NCBI GenBank assembly: GCA_037962975.1
Contig: CM075673.1
Span: forward strand, 14,864,001-14,928,000
Origin: Clitoria ternatea
Lineage: Eukaryota; Streptophyta; Magnoliopsida; Fabales; Fabaceae
Direction: 5' to 3'
DNA length: 64,000 nucleotides
The translations under genes were made by a program, and so were the position numbers. The notes below the pieces were generated by a model, which was given only the letters and a program-made list of their open reading frames with translations, was not told where the DNA came from and ran no database searches. Below are positions 24,295-34,835 of the stretch, in pieces (the first letter of the stretch is position 1; each line of letters opens with the position of its first letter).

Positions 24295-24375
24295 ATTTGT
24301 GACCTTTCTTCCGTTAAAGAGATCAAGTCATTTGCTTCCAGGTTTTCTAAAAAGAACGTGCCAGTTCCTGTGTTG
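24295..24375 (+). pseudogene. Isolated exon resembling a short-chain dehydrogenase (DHRS12-like)
   Basis: An 81-bp, phase-0 exon is framed by a good acceptor (CTTCAATCTTGCAG) and donor (GTAAAT). It encodes ICDLSSVKEIKSFASRFSKK followed by NVPVPVL. This matches the segment of plant short-chain dehydrogenase/reductases that runs from the nucleotide-binding CDLSS motif to just before the NNAG motif. The expected next exon (NNAG..) is not found before the copia LTR at 24665, nor to the right of the nest by eye. The gene is therefore either interrupted by about 29 kb of nested elements or is a captured fragment. Family assignment rests on this one short exon. Confidence 0.5.
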
Positions 24376-24664
24376 GTAAATTCTCAATTGTATTTATAGA
24401 CTAATAATCTAATTTCTGGTAGCTTTACTATGAAAACTTCATGTGATATTCGTGCAATAGAAATGTAACTGCAGATGTGGTTTAACAATGCATTGTTAAG
24501 TGATATATGCATGTTTGTCTTAGATTCATTCCGATAGACTGCAAACAAAAAATCATAACTTTAGTTGTAGAACTAGGAATGAGGTGGGACATGTCCCCTT
24601 TGAAAACTGAGATGCAAGTGCACAATAGATAAAAATTTCATAATTTATAAGTTTCCGAAGTGAT

Positions 24665-24864
24665 TGTTAATGAAGTTTAGAGAAAGAAGAGAAGAAGAAG
24701 CTTCAAGAGAAATGTAGCTGAATAACAAATTCATTCATTCTGATTCTTGGAACATTAATTGGTCCTATTTATACACAATAGAAACTAACTAAATGCAATT
24801 AAAAATTACAAAAGTCAAGGTCAACAAACTAAATGTAACTAAATGTACTCTTATACTTCTAATA
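24665..24864 (-). repeat. 3' LTR of copia element C1, about 200 bp
   Basis: On the minus strand the segment starts TATTAGAAG (a likely mutated TGTTAG), right after the purine-rich TTGAGAGGGCA, and ends CATTAACA at 24665. It contains TATAAATAG in promoter position. The TGTTA/TAACA ends and short length are typical of copia. The partner LTR is missing (see the C1/C2 junction at about 50757). Confidence 0.6.
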
Positions 24865-24988
24865 TGCCCTCTCAAGTTGAACCTTGGTAAATATCTACCA
24901 AGTTCGAATTGTTACAAGCTGATGAGAACAGGTTTGGAGACAATGGCTTTGTAAACATATCAGCAAATTGCTTATGAGTGTTGACTGG
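24865..24988 (-). pseudogene. End of copia C1 polyprotein and polypurine tract
   Basis: The minus strand encodes HSHKQFADMFTKPLS and the usual copia tail (LVDIYQG..), ending at the purine-rich tract next to the LTR. This is the C-terminal end of the RNase H domain. It is separated from its upstream part (41066 onward) by G1. The last five bases, ACTGG (24984-24988), are the left copy of the G1 target duplication. Confidence 0.75.
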
Positions 24989-25717
24989 TGATTGGTCCTG
25001 AACCGGGGTCTAGATATCCGGACTCAAGTCAATCATAAATAGTATGCAAATACTGTGCTGAAGACCGGATGTATGAGTATCCGGTGTAAATATCCGTTGT
25101 CCTTGCGTGAGGAGAGCGGATTGGGCGTTCTGGAGATCCTTTACACCGACCTAACGCATTGATGTGGGCGAATGGTGGTGTCACCTACAAAGATTCTCCG
25201 ACGCTCAAGTCAGTGATAATATTCCAAGTAAGGAATGTATTTCAGAGAGTAATCGTTTTTAGATTAAGTTTCGAATCCCCTACTTCATTGATGAAGAGAG
25301 TTCATATACCTGATTGGCTCGTTTTACAAGGACTCGTTAGTGGGGAACCACTAACTTCCATTAGCATTATTTTATTGCGCACTTACCAGCATGATTGGGT
25401 CAAGTGACTATTTTATATTGAGCATGGAGAGTATAGACTAGGATTAGGGAGCAAGTTGACCATCCCCGTGAGCAGAATTTGGCTTATAGTGCTGGGGATT
25501 ATTGATCGGTCCCTGTAGCAATGATTCTTGTCTTTTGCATAGTGACGTGTGTGTTATCCGGTGTCATGGTGTTATCCTGAACAACCGGTATAGGGAGAGC
25601 GCCTGATATGGAATTACAGTCCGGATGTATACCGATGACACCGGTTACACGTTGATGCCTTGACAAAGACGTTGAAATATGTCTTGCAGATCGGATACCG
25701 GTATTGAGACCGGATCA
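24989..25717 (-). repeat. 3' LTR of G1
   Basis: 729 bp, TGATTGG to CCGGATCA in plus orientation. Colinear with 40332-41060 without length difference. A plus-strand frame at 25159-25407 exists in all G1/G2 LTR copies but shows no protein features. Confidence 0.93.
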
Positions 25718-25735
25718 TATGTCCCCTAGCTTGTG
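25718..25735 (-). other. Polypurine tract of G1
   Basis: On the minus strand the purine-rich AAGCTAGGGGACATA directly precedes the 3' LTR. This is the expected position of the plus-strand DNA primer. The same sequence adjoins the G2 LTR at 42297. Confidence 0.6.
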
Positions 25736-26250
25736 TGAGGGACTGAGTGGTTGTTCACATAAGCTACTCAACTTGCGAGAGGTCTGAATATCGGTAGGCT
25801 TACGCGTATAACAGTTCCTTAGCATTTGTTATTATATTGCAAATAACCGTTCTTAAGTCAAAAGATCCGATGTGATGATGTTATCACAACGGATTCAGAC
25901 AAAGATTCGCTGTATGAGAATTTCAAGAGTTTATTGGAATTGAAGGCTCTTGAAGTTCGCGTAACGGCTGTAAAGCGTGAATTGCGTCGCATGATTAGAC
26001 ATTAAATGCTTTTATCCACGTGGGCGAGCAATTATTGCGTCTGAGATGGAAATCTCAATAACCGTCGTTTAAGGCTTAATGGGCCTACATTTTTTGAAAC
26101 TTTTGGGCCTAGTAGATAGGCCCTTCGTCGAATGGATATTGTTTTGGCGCCCATGAATTTGGAACGATTGTGTCGTTTCACTTGTGAACCAACGCGTTTA
26201 GTTGAGAGCGTCACAACTTCAAGAGGTGGTAACTGAGCCTTTTCATTTCC

Positions 26251-26258
26251 TATAAAAG
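26251..26258 (+). promoter_or_regulatory. TATA box candidate for the first antisense gene
   Basis: TATAAAAG sits 450 bp upstream of the ATG at 26701. A possible leader intron follows: donor GAG|GTAACT near 26391, acceptor TCGTAG near 26672. The second antisense gene has a comparable AG|GTAACC..TTTCAG arrangement just before its ATG. This fits a plus-strand promoter independent of the LTR. Confidence 0.4.
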
Positions 26259-26700
26259 AAACACTTAGTGGATTCTGGGTTCCACTCGTTTCTGATTTCT
26301 TAGCAACATTCTGCAAAAATATCGCAAGGAAGTTCGTCACTTGCTCTACGAGACTTTTTTTTTAGTCCTCATCTTCATCATCTTCATCTGAGGTAACTTT
26401 CCCATGCTATTTTCATCTTGTTTTGGTATACTATTTTTGCGAAGAGAATGTGCTTTAGTTAGGGGGAGATTAATTTCTCGCAACCCTAATAGTCATGGGG
26501 AAGAATCCTTGTGATTCTTCCTAAGGCTGAGTCATGTCGCTCAGAAAGGGGATCTTACTCACTGTGGAAAGTGACTTTTCCCTTCTCAGATTCGTCCTCT
26601 GATTGTAGTCGCTTTAAAAAATGAAGTGAGTAATGGTTATCACCTTTCTGACAATATGATCTTTTATCGTAGATTAAAGAGTTCGGTCTAGGAGATTTAG

Positions 26701-28953
26701 ATGGCTGCTGGAGAAGGGACTTCCGGAGATAATACCATTCTGAAGACAACAGAAGGTCTTTACACCGTTGTTGTTTCTAGGTTAAATTGGGAAGAACTTC
26801 AGGCTAAATGGCCTTTTTGTTGGGTAGCTAGTGAGTTTAAGAACTTGGCTTCCCGTCATGCAAACGAGGATGGACCCCGAATTCAACCAAGGTTCACGCT
26901 TCATGCAGAAGAAGAAATGAAGAAGTGGTTTAGGGTATTTGCACCACTTCCTACAGAGCGGATATGCCATGCCGTACCCAACGACCGTTCTGTATACATG
27001 TACGATTTCATATTTCATTACCTGGGAGTTCGTTTTCCCTTATTCGAGCTTCAGATGGGTGTGTTGAGGTTCTTAAACTGCGCACCCTCTCAACTTCATC
27101 CCAACGGTTGGGGCCTCATCCGTGCTCTGGAGGTTCTGGGGGATCATTTCAACTTCACGCCCACAGTAGCGATGCTGTTTTATTACACTCAAGTAGTTCG
27201 AAGGGCTAACAAGCAGGGCGGTATTGGCCTAGTGACACTCCGAACTCTCTGTTCTTTCGTAAACTTTGAATCTTACACCGATTCGGCCAAAGTCGATGGA
27301 AAATCATTTAAATCCTACTTTACTCGGATATCTGTTGGGAAGAAGAAACCAATCTTTTGGAGGGATGAAGATAGTCTTAACAAATTTCCTTTGAGTTGGA
27401 CCCATAAACATTTTCTTTTAAACTCCCAAGCATATTATGCTGATCAATCCGAGCTATCCCCTGAATCGTTGAAAGTGTTGTTCGCACTTGAAGCGCATAC
27501 TACACGCTCTAAAGTATTTTCGTGTAGGCGTCTTTTAAGTAGTTCAAGCGGAGTCCGGGATGAATATCTACGTAATTCTTGTTTTATTTCTCTTTTTCTA
27601 CTTTGTCAAATGTATCGAGTATTTCGTGGTTGTTAATATCTTGTGTTTGTGCATGCAGGTGAGATAGAACAAGAATCTCCGGAGATGAATAAGTTAAAGG
27701 GATTTAAAGCGGCAGGTAAATCCGTAGCCCACGAAAATGAAATTCAGGCCAAGCCCTCCGCAAGGGATCGTCCTGAATTGATTATCCTGACTTCGGATGT
27801 TGAAGGGGAGATTCCGCTGGTGGAGGGCGGTTCAACCGGTGTTGGCGCAGCTACGGGTCAGCCCCCAATAACTGAGAGGAGGAGAAAAATCAAGAATGAT
27901 TCTTTCGGGGGTCCGTCGAAGAAACGTAAAACTCCAGAAGGTAAGGCTGTAGAAACCTCGGATGCAGCTGATGTTTCCTCCGGACTCCATAAGGGGATTG
28001 CTGCCGGAGTTCCTAGGCCTGATCCGATCTCTTACCCAACAACTTCATTCCTTACCCCCTTCCTCTCATATCGAGGAGCAACCCCAGCGATTCTTCCTCA
28101 ACCGATGTATGAACTCTGGCCCACGCTTAACACTAAAGAAATTAAGGAAGCGTGTGAGGCTGGAAAATGGCAGTTAACAGAACTGACTGGAATGCTTCAC
28201 TCGTTCAGTTTGTTAGCTGACAATGTTGATAAGGTTGATGAGCTGAGTGATAAATTAGAACAGCTCAACCTCTCATCAGGGAAGGATAAAGCCACTATAA
28301 AATTAATGGAAGACCGTCTTGCCAAGTCTAAAGAGTTCGGGGATATTATGAACAAAGAGAACCTTAAGCTTAAAGGTATTCTCAAAGACTTGGAAGATAA
28401 ATTGGAGGAAACGCTTAACAAATCAAAGGAAGAACTCCGTAGTAGCCAGGCTAAGCAGGTTGAGCTCGAGGATAAGAGCAAAGTTTCTGCTGAGGAGTGG
28501 TCCCGAAAGGAGAAGAGGCTCCTTCTTGAGATCGAGGGACTGAAGGCTGGGAGAACGGAATCTGGAGGATCAAGTGGGGAGCTATCGAGGTTGCGGGAAG
28601 AATTGGCTATAGTGAAAGCTGAGAAGAAGGAAGCTATTGATATATGCAACCAGGCGGTTGAAGAATCCTTCGGCCTAGCTATACACCAAGTTTTCTACCG
28701 CAACCCCACTGTGAAACTTAGCCTCTATGGAATGGATCCGTTCTATGAATTCCATGGAGGAAAGTTGGTCACCGTGGTTGATGGTCGTCATGAAGATCCT
28801 CCGACGTCCTTGTACGGTTTGCCTCCTCTTCCTGAGGGTCAAACTATGGGACCGGATTACGTTCTTCCTACGTCTGAGGTCGCTTCGTCTGCGGAAGGAA
28901 CTGAGGCTCCTGGAGGGGGAATTCCTGAGGAAATCCCAAAGGAAGGGACATAA
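26701..28953 (+). CDS. Antisense extra gene 1 of G1 (plant 'putative gypsy-type transposon' domain protein)
   Basis: Two exons, 26701-27571 and 27659-28953, predict 721 residues. The 87-bp intron has a C|GTAATT donor and GCATGCAG acceptor. Without splicing, a stop is met at 27634-27636. Exon 1 encodes the domain annotated in plants as putative gypsy-type transposon or plant mobile domain-like, with PLPTERICH, RFLNCAPSQLHPNGWGLI and FNFTPTVAMLFYYTQVVRRA. Exon 2 has a basic nuclear-signal-like patch (KKRKTPEG), a long coiled coil (about 28200-28650) and a conserved end (GMDPFYEFHGGKLV, RHEDPPTSLYGLPPLPEGQ). Known Tat elements carry such genes antisense to gag-pol; their function is unknown. No stop or frameshift is seen. 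The frame is better preserved than pol in the same element. Confidence 0.8.
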
Positions 28954-29087
28954 GAGCCTGGAGCTGAGGAAGCACAGAAAGCTGAAGAGCAAATTCCTCC
29001 TCCGTAGTCTTGCTTTATTTATATGTAGAGTTGTGTTCCGGGATCAACTCCGGTTTTGAACAGTTATGTGTAATTTCATTTTTCATG

Positions 29088-29093
29088 AATAAA
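29088..29093 (+). terminator. Poly(A) signal after antisense gene 1
   Basis: AATAAA lies 135 bp after the stop codon, preceded by a conserved CCGGGATCAACTCCGG motif at about 29037. The same order (CCGGGATCAGCTCCGG then AATAAA) follows antisense gene 2 at 33343 and the G2 relic at 42822. This supports a genuine plus-strand transcript end. Confidence 0.5.
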
Positions 29094-29459
29094 ATTCATT
29101 TAAGAAATTTGTCTCCAACATTTCATGCATATATGTCATTTAAGTCATTGTTAATCCGTTCTATATGATTAACCTTGAGGTCAAACTGAAATAATTGCCT
29201 CGGAAGATTAAACAACAAATGAATTTAGAACGGAGAAATATATACATGTCCCCAAGTGTGTGTTAAGAAAAGGGTGCCTGTCTTTAGGGCATGATCCTTA
29301 ATTCTTTTGGGGAAAGGAGGAGCCGATTCGTCGTTTAGTAAAATAGTGTAACAGGACGGATGACTGTTCTTAATCCGTGTTATTCTCACTGGAAAATCAA
29401 TGTCGTCCATTGTAAGAATATTGTTCCAAGTTTGGGTAACTGCAAAGGTGTAAGAAAGT

Positions 29460-30003
29460 GGTGTTTGAGTCTTCCATCATAAGGATGATGATGGGAGTTT
29501 GTTTACGACAGGAGTTACGTCATTGTACCACAGAGTAGGTGATAAAGAGTATCCGTCCAGGGAGAATACCACTTGAGAGCGAAAGCGTGGATTAACTTTC
29601 AAAATCTTCCATCATAAGAATGATGATGGGGATTGTTCGTACCAGGAGTTACATCATCGAATCATAGAATAGGTGATTGAGATCATCCGTCCTGGGGAAG
29701 TATCCATCGTCAGGAGTTACATCGTCAGATCACATAATAGGTGATTGAGATCATCCGTCCTGGGGAAGTATCCATCGTCAGGAGTTACATCGTCAGATTA
29801 CATAATAGGTGATTGAGATCATCCGTCCTGGGGATATGTACGGCGCCAGGAGTTACATCGTCAGATCACAGAATAGGTGATTGAGATCATCCGTCCTGGA
29901 AAAGTTCACATCGTCAGGAGTTACATCGTCAGATCATATAATAGGTGATTGAGATCATCCGTCCTGGGGACGTTTTTTTTTTAATCGCCGGAGTACGGAT
30001 TAA
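29460..30003. repeat. Hairpin repeat array between the two antisense genes
   Basis: About seven units of 60-68 bp contain the constant blocks AGGAGTTACATCGTC and GAGATCATCCGTCCT. Outer arms (CCAGGA with TCCTGG) and inner arms (ATCAC with GTGAT around AGAATAG) pair within each unit. The array is bordered by a CTTCCATCATAAGGATGATG hairpin (29469, 29607). It ends with TTAATC..GATTAA (29981-29986 with 29998-30003). Non-coding. Confidence 0.85.
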
Positions 30004-30679
30004 GATGAATGATTCTCAATCAATCGGTGATCAGTAGTACTCTACTAGCCCCCTAGCTTATGTGAGGAATTAGTAGATTTGCTCATATAAGCTATACCGA
30101 TTGTACTGTTGTGTAAATATCCGCTCTTGGAACAAGGTTCCGTTATGATGAAACTCTTGAGGGCGGATTCGAACAATGAGAATCTGAGAAGTTTATTGAA
30201 TTTTGTAACCCTTGGTATTCGAGTATTGGTGGCCACGTTTCTCATGATTGGACATTTAATGCCTTTACTCACGTGGGCGAGCCATTATTGCGTTAAATGC
30301 GCATGTCTTAATAACCGTCACACAGGAACTTGGTGGGCCTAGAATTTGGATTTAATAGTCCCATTTAGAAGGCTCTGTGACAAAACGATGGCATTTTCGC
30401 GCCTTTGGGTTCAAAACGACTATTGTGATCCACCAAAAGGGAGAGTCGTTTAAGAGTAAACGACAGGTTGCTTGAATCGGTATTTGAGAGCTTTCATGCC
30501 CTGAAAAAGACATATTTGGCAATTTCAGTAATCACTTCTTCTTGCTCCCTTGACGAACCCCTGCAAAAGTTTCGAGAAGACTTTCGTGTTTGCCTCTGTG
30601 AATTTTGATTCACTATCCTCCCTCATCCTTAGGTAACCATTTTCCTTCGACTTTTCGTGTCTTCTTTCAGTATCTGTAA

Positions 30680-33242
30680 ATGTCTAGGAGAGGTTTTAGC
30701 TCTAGGGGAAGAGGAGGAAGGGCCTCAACTCGAAATCCCTCAGTTCGTGGTGGGAGGATCCCAGTGGTCTTCCAATCGAAGCCACTATATTCAGAGAGGG
30801 AGGCATCTCCGTATCAGAGGTGAAGGGTGATAATACCCTCTTCAGAATCCTCCTCTAGTGAGAGTGCTGAGAGTGCTGATTTGTACCTCTCTGATGATGT
30901 GGATTTTTACCGCAGCGTAAAAGCTTTTACGATGGCAGTAAAGAAGACGACTGGAGGAAGAACATCTGGTGGGGAAGCACCCTTTCAACAATACATAATG
31001 AAGACAGCTTCCGGATTGTGCAATCTAGTTGCACACCGGATTGATTGGGTGAAATTCCAACAGAAGCGTCCATTCAGCTGGGTGGCTGAGGAATTTCGTG
31101 AAACACCGTCCGTTCATGCTCGGGAGGACGGAGCAGAGTTAGAGCCGCGCTTTACAGTCTTCAAGAAGGAGGAGTGCAGGTTTCAATTTATGGTGTTTGC
31201 TCCGCTTCCAACAGAACGGATATGTCATACACCGGACAAAAGGTCTATATATATGTATGACTTTCTGTTTCTGAATCTAGGTGTGCGCCTCCCCTTCACG
31301 AAGTTTCAGATGGGGGTTTTGAGATTTTTGGATTGCGCCCCTTCACAGCTTCACCCCAACGGATGGGGGTTGGTCTATTCTCTTGAAGTGCTTGGGGAGC
31401 ACTTCAACTTTAAACCGACGGTGGCTATGCTCTTCTATTTCTCCCAAGTGGTCCGTCGTGCGAATAAGGAGAAGGGGGGAGTGAGTTTGATAACCCTCCG
31501 GACTCTCTCCAAGATCATCAACTTTGAGTCTTACACTGACTCCGCCAAAGTTGATGGTCATTCTTTCAAATCTTACTTTACAAAGATCAGTGTCCAGCCT
31601 AACGAACCAATTTTTTGGTTAACTGAAGATGGGATTCCGAAATTTCCTGTAGCCTGGACGCATGAGCATTTCTTATTAACCTCCCAGGCGTATTACACTG
31701 AGGAAGATGAATTGAGCCCATCTTCGATTTCTGTTCTTTCCGCTCTTCAGTCATATACCGCCTCGCTTAAATTTTTCTCCTGCAGGCGTTTGCTAGGGTC
31801 AAAGTCTACCCGCGAGGAATATTTACGTAATTTTCCTGCCATTTTTCATGCTTTTATATATCATGCTTCGAAATCTTCGATCTCTAATTGTGTTATTTGG
31901 TTTTGCAGTTGAAATCGAGACGAAGTCACCAGAGATGAATAAGTTGAAAGGGCTCAAAGCTGGAGAGAGCTCCGTTGCGGCTGAAAATGACATTCAGGCA
32001 AAACGGAATTCTAAGAAGGCTACCGCTGAGACCATAATATTGACTTCGTCTGCTGGTGACGATATTCCCTTGCTAGAGGGCGGATCTGAGAGACCGACCC
32101 CTGATGTGGTGGTTAAGAAGGGCGGAGAGAAAAGGAAAAAGGCAAAAATTGATTCCTCCAGGACCTCGGAACCTCAACCTTCTCCTAAGAAACCAAAAAC
32201 TTCGAAAGGGGCTGCTGATCCGGAGCCTTCTGAGGGAAAGAAAGTAGAAGGGCACACTCCGGATGCCCCAGGCAACGTGATTACTTTTGGTGCAAAACCA
32301 ATAACAACTTACTTTTCACCTAAAGCTCCCTGCCCTCCTGAAGGTAATTCCGGTCTTGCTCAATACCTTGTATATGAGGGTTCTATTCCTGAGAGCGTTC
32401 CTGAATCTCCGTACAAGCTGAAGCCTTCATTGGAGAGCGGAGAAGTAATCAAAGCTTGCGATGCCAGATAGAAGCACTTGGCAGAGTTATCCGGTCTTCT
32501 GAAATTGGTTCGCAAGCTTTCAGAAGACAATGAAAGGCTCAGTTCATTGGTTGGCAAGGTTAACGACCTTAGCATTGCTGCTGCTAAGGATAAGGCAAAC
32601 ATCCTCTGTTTAGAAAATAGATTAGAGGCTTCCAAAGAGGAAGGGTACAAAAAGGATGAGGAAATTGCCAGACTGAAGTATCTTGTCAATGAGCTGGAAG
32701 TCCAAGTACTTGACCAGAAGAAAATCAATTCCGACCTCCATGTCAGCCTTTGTACGGAGAAGGAACGTTCTTCGAAGCTGGGAGAAGAGCTGAAGGAGGC
32801 TAAGATCGTTTATTCTCAAGGAGCAGAAGATTGGTCGCGTAAGGAGAAAGAGCTGCTCTTAACGTTGGCGGATTCGACTGACAAAGTCAAAACCTTGAAA
32901 GTAGAATTGGCTGAGGCTGTAGATATGTGTGATCAAGCAGTCAAGGAATCTTTCAGGTTGGCTGTTCGTCAAGTTCAATACCGGAATCCCAAAGTAGAAC
33001 TTAATTTGAATGGTATGGATCCATTCTATGAGTTTCACCAAGGGAAACTGGTGGCCGTTGTTAAAGACCGTCATGAGGATCCGCCTAACACCCCGTACAA
33101 GTTCGCTACTCTACCTGAAGGCCAAACAATGGGACCTTCTCTCCTGAAGCTTAGAAGTGAAGGAACTAGCTCTGGTGCTAATGAAGGCAAGGCCGGAGGT
33201 AAAGGCAAAGGGAAGGAAGGAGATACAAGTCAGAAGAAATAA
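30680..33242 (+). pseudogene. Antisense extra gene 2 of G1, two in-frame stops
   Basis: A diverged second copy of the gene at 26701. Exons are 30680-31826 and 31909-33242. The 82-bp intron is at the same codon position, with the same C|GTAATT donor and a TTTTGCAG acceptor. It has an arginine/glycine/serine-rich N-terminus (MSRRGFSSRGRGGRAS) and an acidic serine run. The same domain follows (PLPTERICH, FLDCAPSQLHPNGWGLV, FNFKPTVAMLFYFSQVVRRA), then a lysine-rich segment, a coiled coil and the conserved end (GMDPFYEFHQGKLV). A TGA at 30819-30821 separates the N-terminus from the next ATG at 30827. A TAG at 32469-32471 cuts the second exon. Both look like single-base changes in otherwise open frames. 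Translation could restart at 30827 but would still stop at 32469. Confidence 0.8.
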
Positions 33243-33342
33243 TGCTTTCCCTGTCTTTGTCTTTATTGATTCAAATTCGCTGTGTTCCGGGATCAGCTCC
33301 GGATTACTAAACGAATTTCTTCATGTAATCTTCCATTTGATC

Positions 33343-33348
33343 AATAAA
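33343..33348 (+). terminator. Poly(A) signal after antisense gene 2
   Basis: AATAAA lies 100 bp after the stop codon and follows CCGGGATCAGCTCCGG, as after antisense gene 1. The gag-pol transcript comes from the opposite direction, so the two transcript ends face each other across the hairpin arrays at 34070-34660. Confidence 0.5.
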
Positions 33349-34069
33349 AGAACCATTTGCCTTTATATGCTTATTTAGTTGAAAATAACTTTAATAGAAG
33401 GATTGCATGTGTATTGAATCATTCCGGATTTTTACATGCGGGATGAAGAACGGATAGAGACATATAGCTATCATTTTTCATGTATAGGCGTTTTGATAGC
33501 CAAAGACTTGATTTGACAGAAAAGATAGAGTATTTTTTTGTCAAGTATGAACAATTTGATATAAAAGCCTGGTAGAAAGCGTATCTTGCTTCTTGAAAAT
33601 CAGGCCTTTTGGTCGTAAATAACATAGTATGGATTGCCGTTGTGAGTGAAAATGCTATTGTCATGAGAACGGCTTGAAAAGTTAATTCTTGAGGGGAAAT
33701 GATTGTGAGAACGTTTCACCAAGAGTTCGTTCCCCAAAATATTCGTTAAACTGCTGATACTGTCCCCCAGTATTATTGGGTGATCAGTACTTTGAACAAA
33801 CTCTGAGTGATACTTTCACGTGAGAGTTCTTAAGAGTGAGGACTTCGAGTAGAAATCCCTTTGTTTGATAATTCCGAATGTAAATATTTCCGACTGAAAG
33901 GTTTCGGGTGAATATGCCTAAGATTGTGGCGTACCCGAATGAATTATTTTTGGGTCGGAGTTCATGAGTCAGGTTTCAATTGAGCATTTCTGACTGAAGA
34001 ATTGATGATTCAGAATTTAAAGCTATAAAACTCCCAAATAAGGAACTTCAAAAGAGAGTATTAATTTGG

Positions 34070-34500
34070 AGTTCAGTATAACTTACTTGTATTTGGAGTT
34101 CGGTTTAACCTTACAATCCACTCCTTTAATCGGACTTTGGTTTTACCCATTGACGATTTTTCACCGATGTTCGGTCAATCCTACTAGTCGTACTCAGAGT
34201 TCGGTTTAATCCTACAATCCGAGCCTTCAACACAGGGTTCAGATCAGGGCTAATCCTGAACCTACTGCGCCCGTTACTTGGGGTTCAGCGTGGTCTTAAA
34301 GAAGAACCAGCTTACTGCGCCCAAGCCTTCAATACGGTGTTGGGTTTTACCCTTTTACCGTTCTTGGAATGGGGTTCGGTTCAATCCTACAACCCATTTC
34401 CTGAGGTTCGGTTTAATCCTACAGCCCAGGTCTTCACCGGTATTCAGCCAAACTTACTAACCGTACCCAGAGTTCGGTTTAATCCTACAATCCGGGCCTT
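34070..34500. repeat. Hairpin repeat array with constant GTTCGGTTTAATCCTACAA spacer (G1)
   Basis: About ten diverged units of roughly 40-50 bp. A near-constant 19-base spacer (GTTCGGTTTAATCCTACAA or variant) lies between arms that differ between units but are complementary within the unit. Examples are CTTGGG with CCCAAG (34277-34282, 34320-34325), ACGGT with ACCGT (34334-34338, 34357-34361), AATGGG with CCCATT near 34370-34395, and CGGT with ACCG near 34440-34462. It lies between the convergent ends of antisense gene 2 and pol. Plus-strand frames here (34278-34552) only translate the repeat. Confidence 0.85.
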
Positions 34501-34514
34501 CAGTTTCTTACACA

Positions 34515-34660
34515 TACTCGAGGAGTTACATCGTCAATTACAGAATGGGTAATTGAGATCATCCGTCCTGAGTATGCTCTTGTACGCTGCACATGTTTGA
34601 GGAGTTACATCGTCAACTACGGAATAGGTAGTTGAGATTATCCGTTCTGAACATGCTTCT
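34515..34660. repeat. Two GGAGTTAC-type hairpin units with perfect variant stems
   Basis: Same constant blocks as the array at 29460 but different stems. Inner arms are CAATTAC with GTAATTG (34535-34541, 34549-34555) and CAACTAC with GTAGTTG (34614-34620, 34628-34634). Outer arms also pair: ACTC-g-AGGA with TCCTGAGT, and CATGTTT-g-AGGA with TTCTGAACATG. Each has the same unpaired G. Confidence 0.85.
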
Positions 34661-34835
34661 GTACGCCGGATAAACTGAAAATCACAGCATAAGAAAAACT
34701 CGAAAAGAGTTAAATTGTTGTATGAGATTCTTATTAAATCAAAAATAAGAATTACAATGAAAGCATAGCCGGGAAAATAATTTCTCCAGTATTCAGTTTA
34801 AAATGAGGATAGGAGAGTATGTATCGTTCCAGCAG

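Noticed and set aside
25159..25407. 82-codon frame in the G1 LTR, repeated at 40502
   Set aside because: It occurs because both LTRs carry the same DNA. It is disrupted in the G2 LTRs, with no recognisable motif.
34070..34500. GTTCGGTTTAATCC looks like a tRNA T-arm
   Set aside because: The loop is 19 bases with variable 4-6-bp arms, and no acceptor stem, anticodon arm or CCA context is present.
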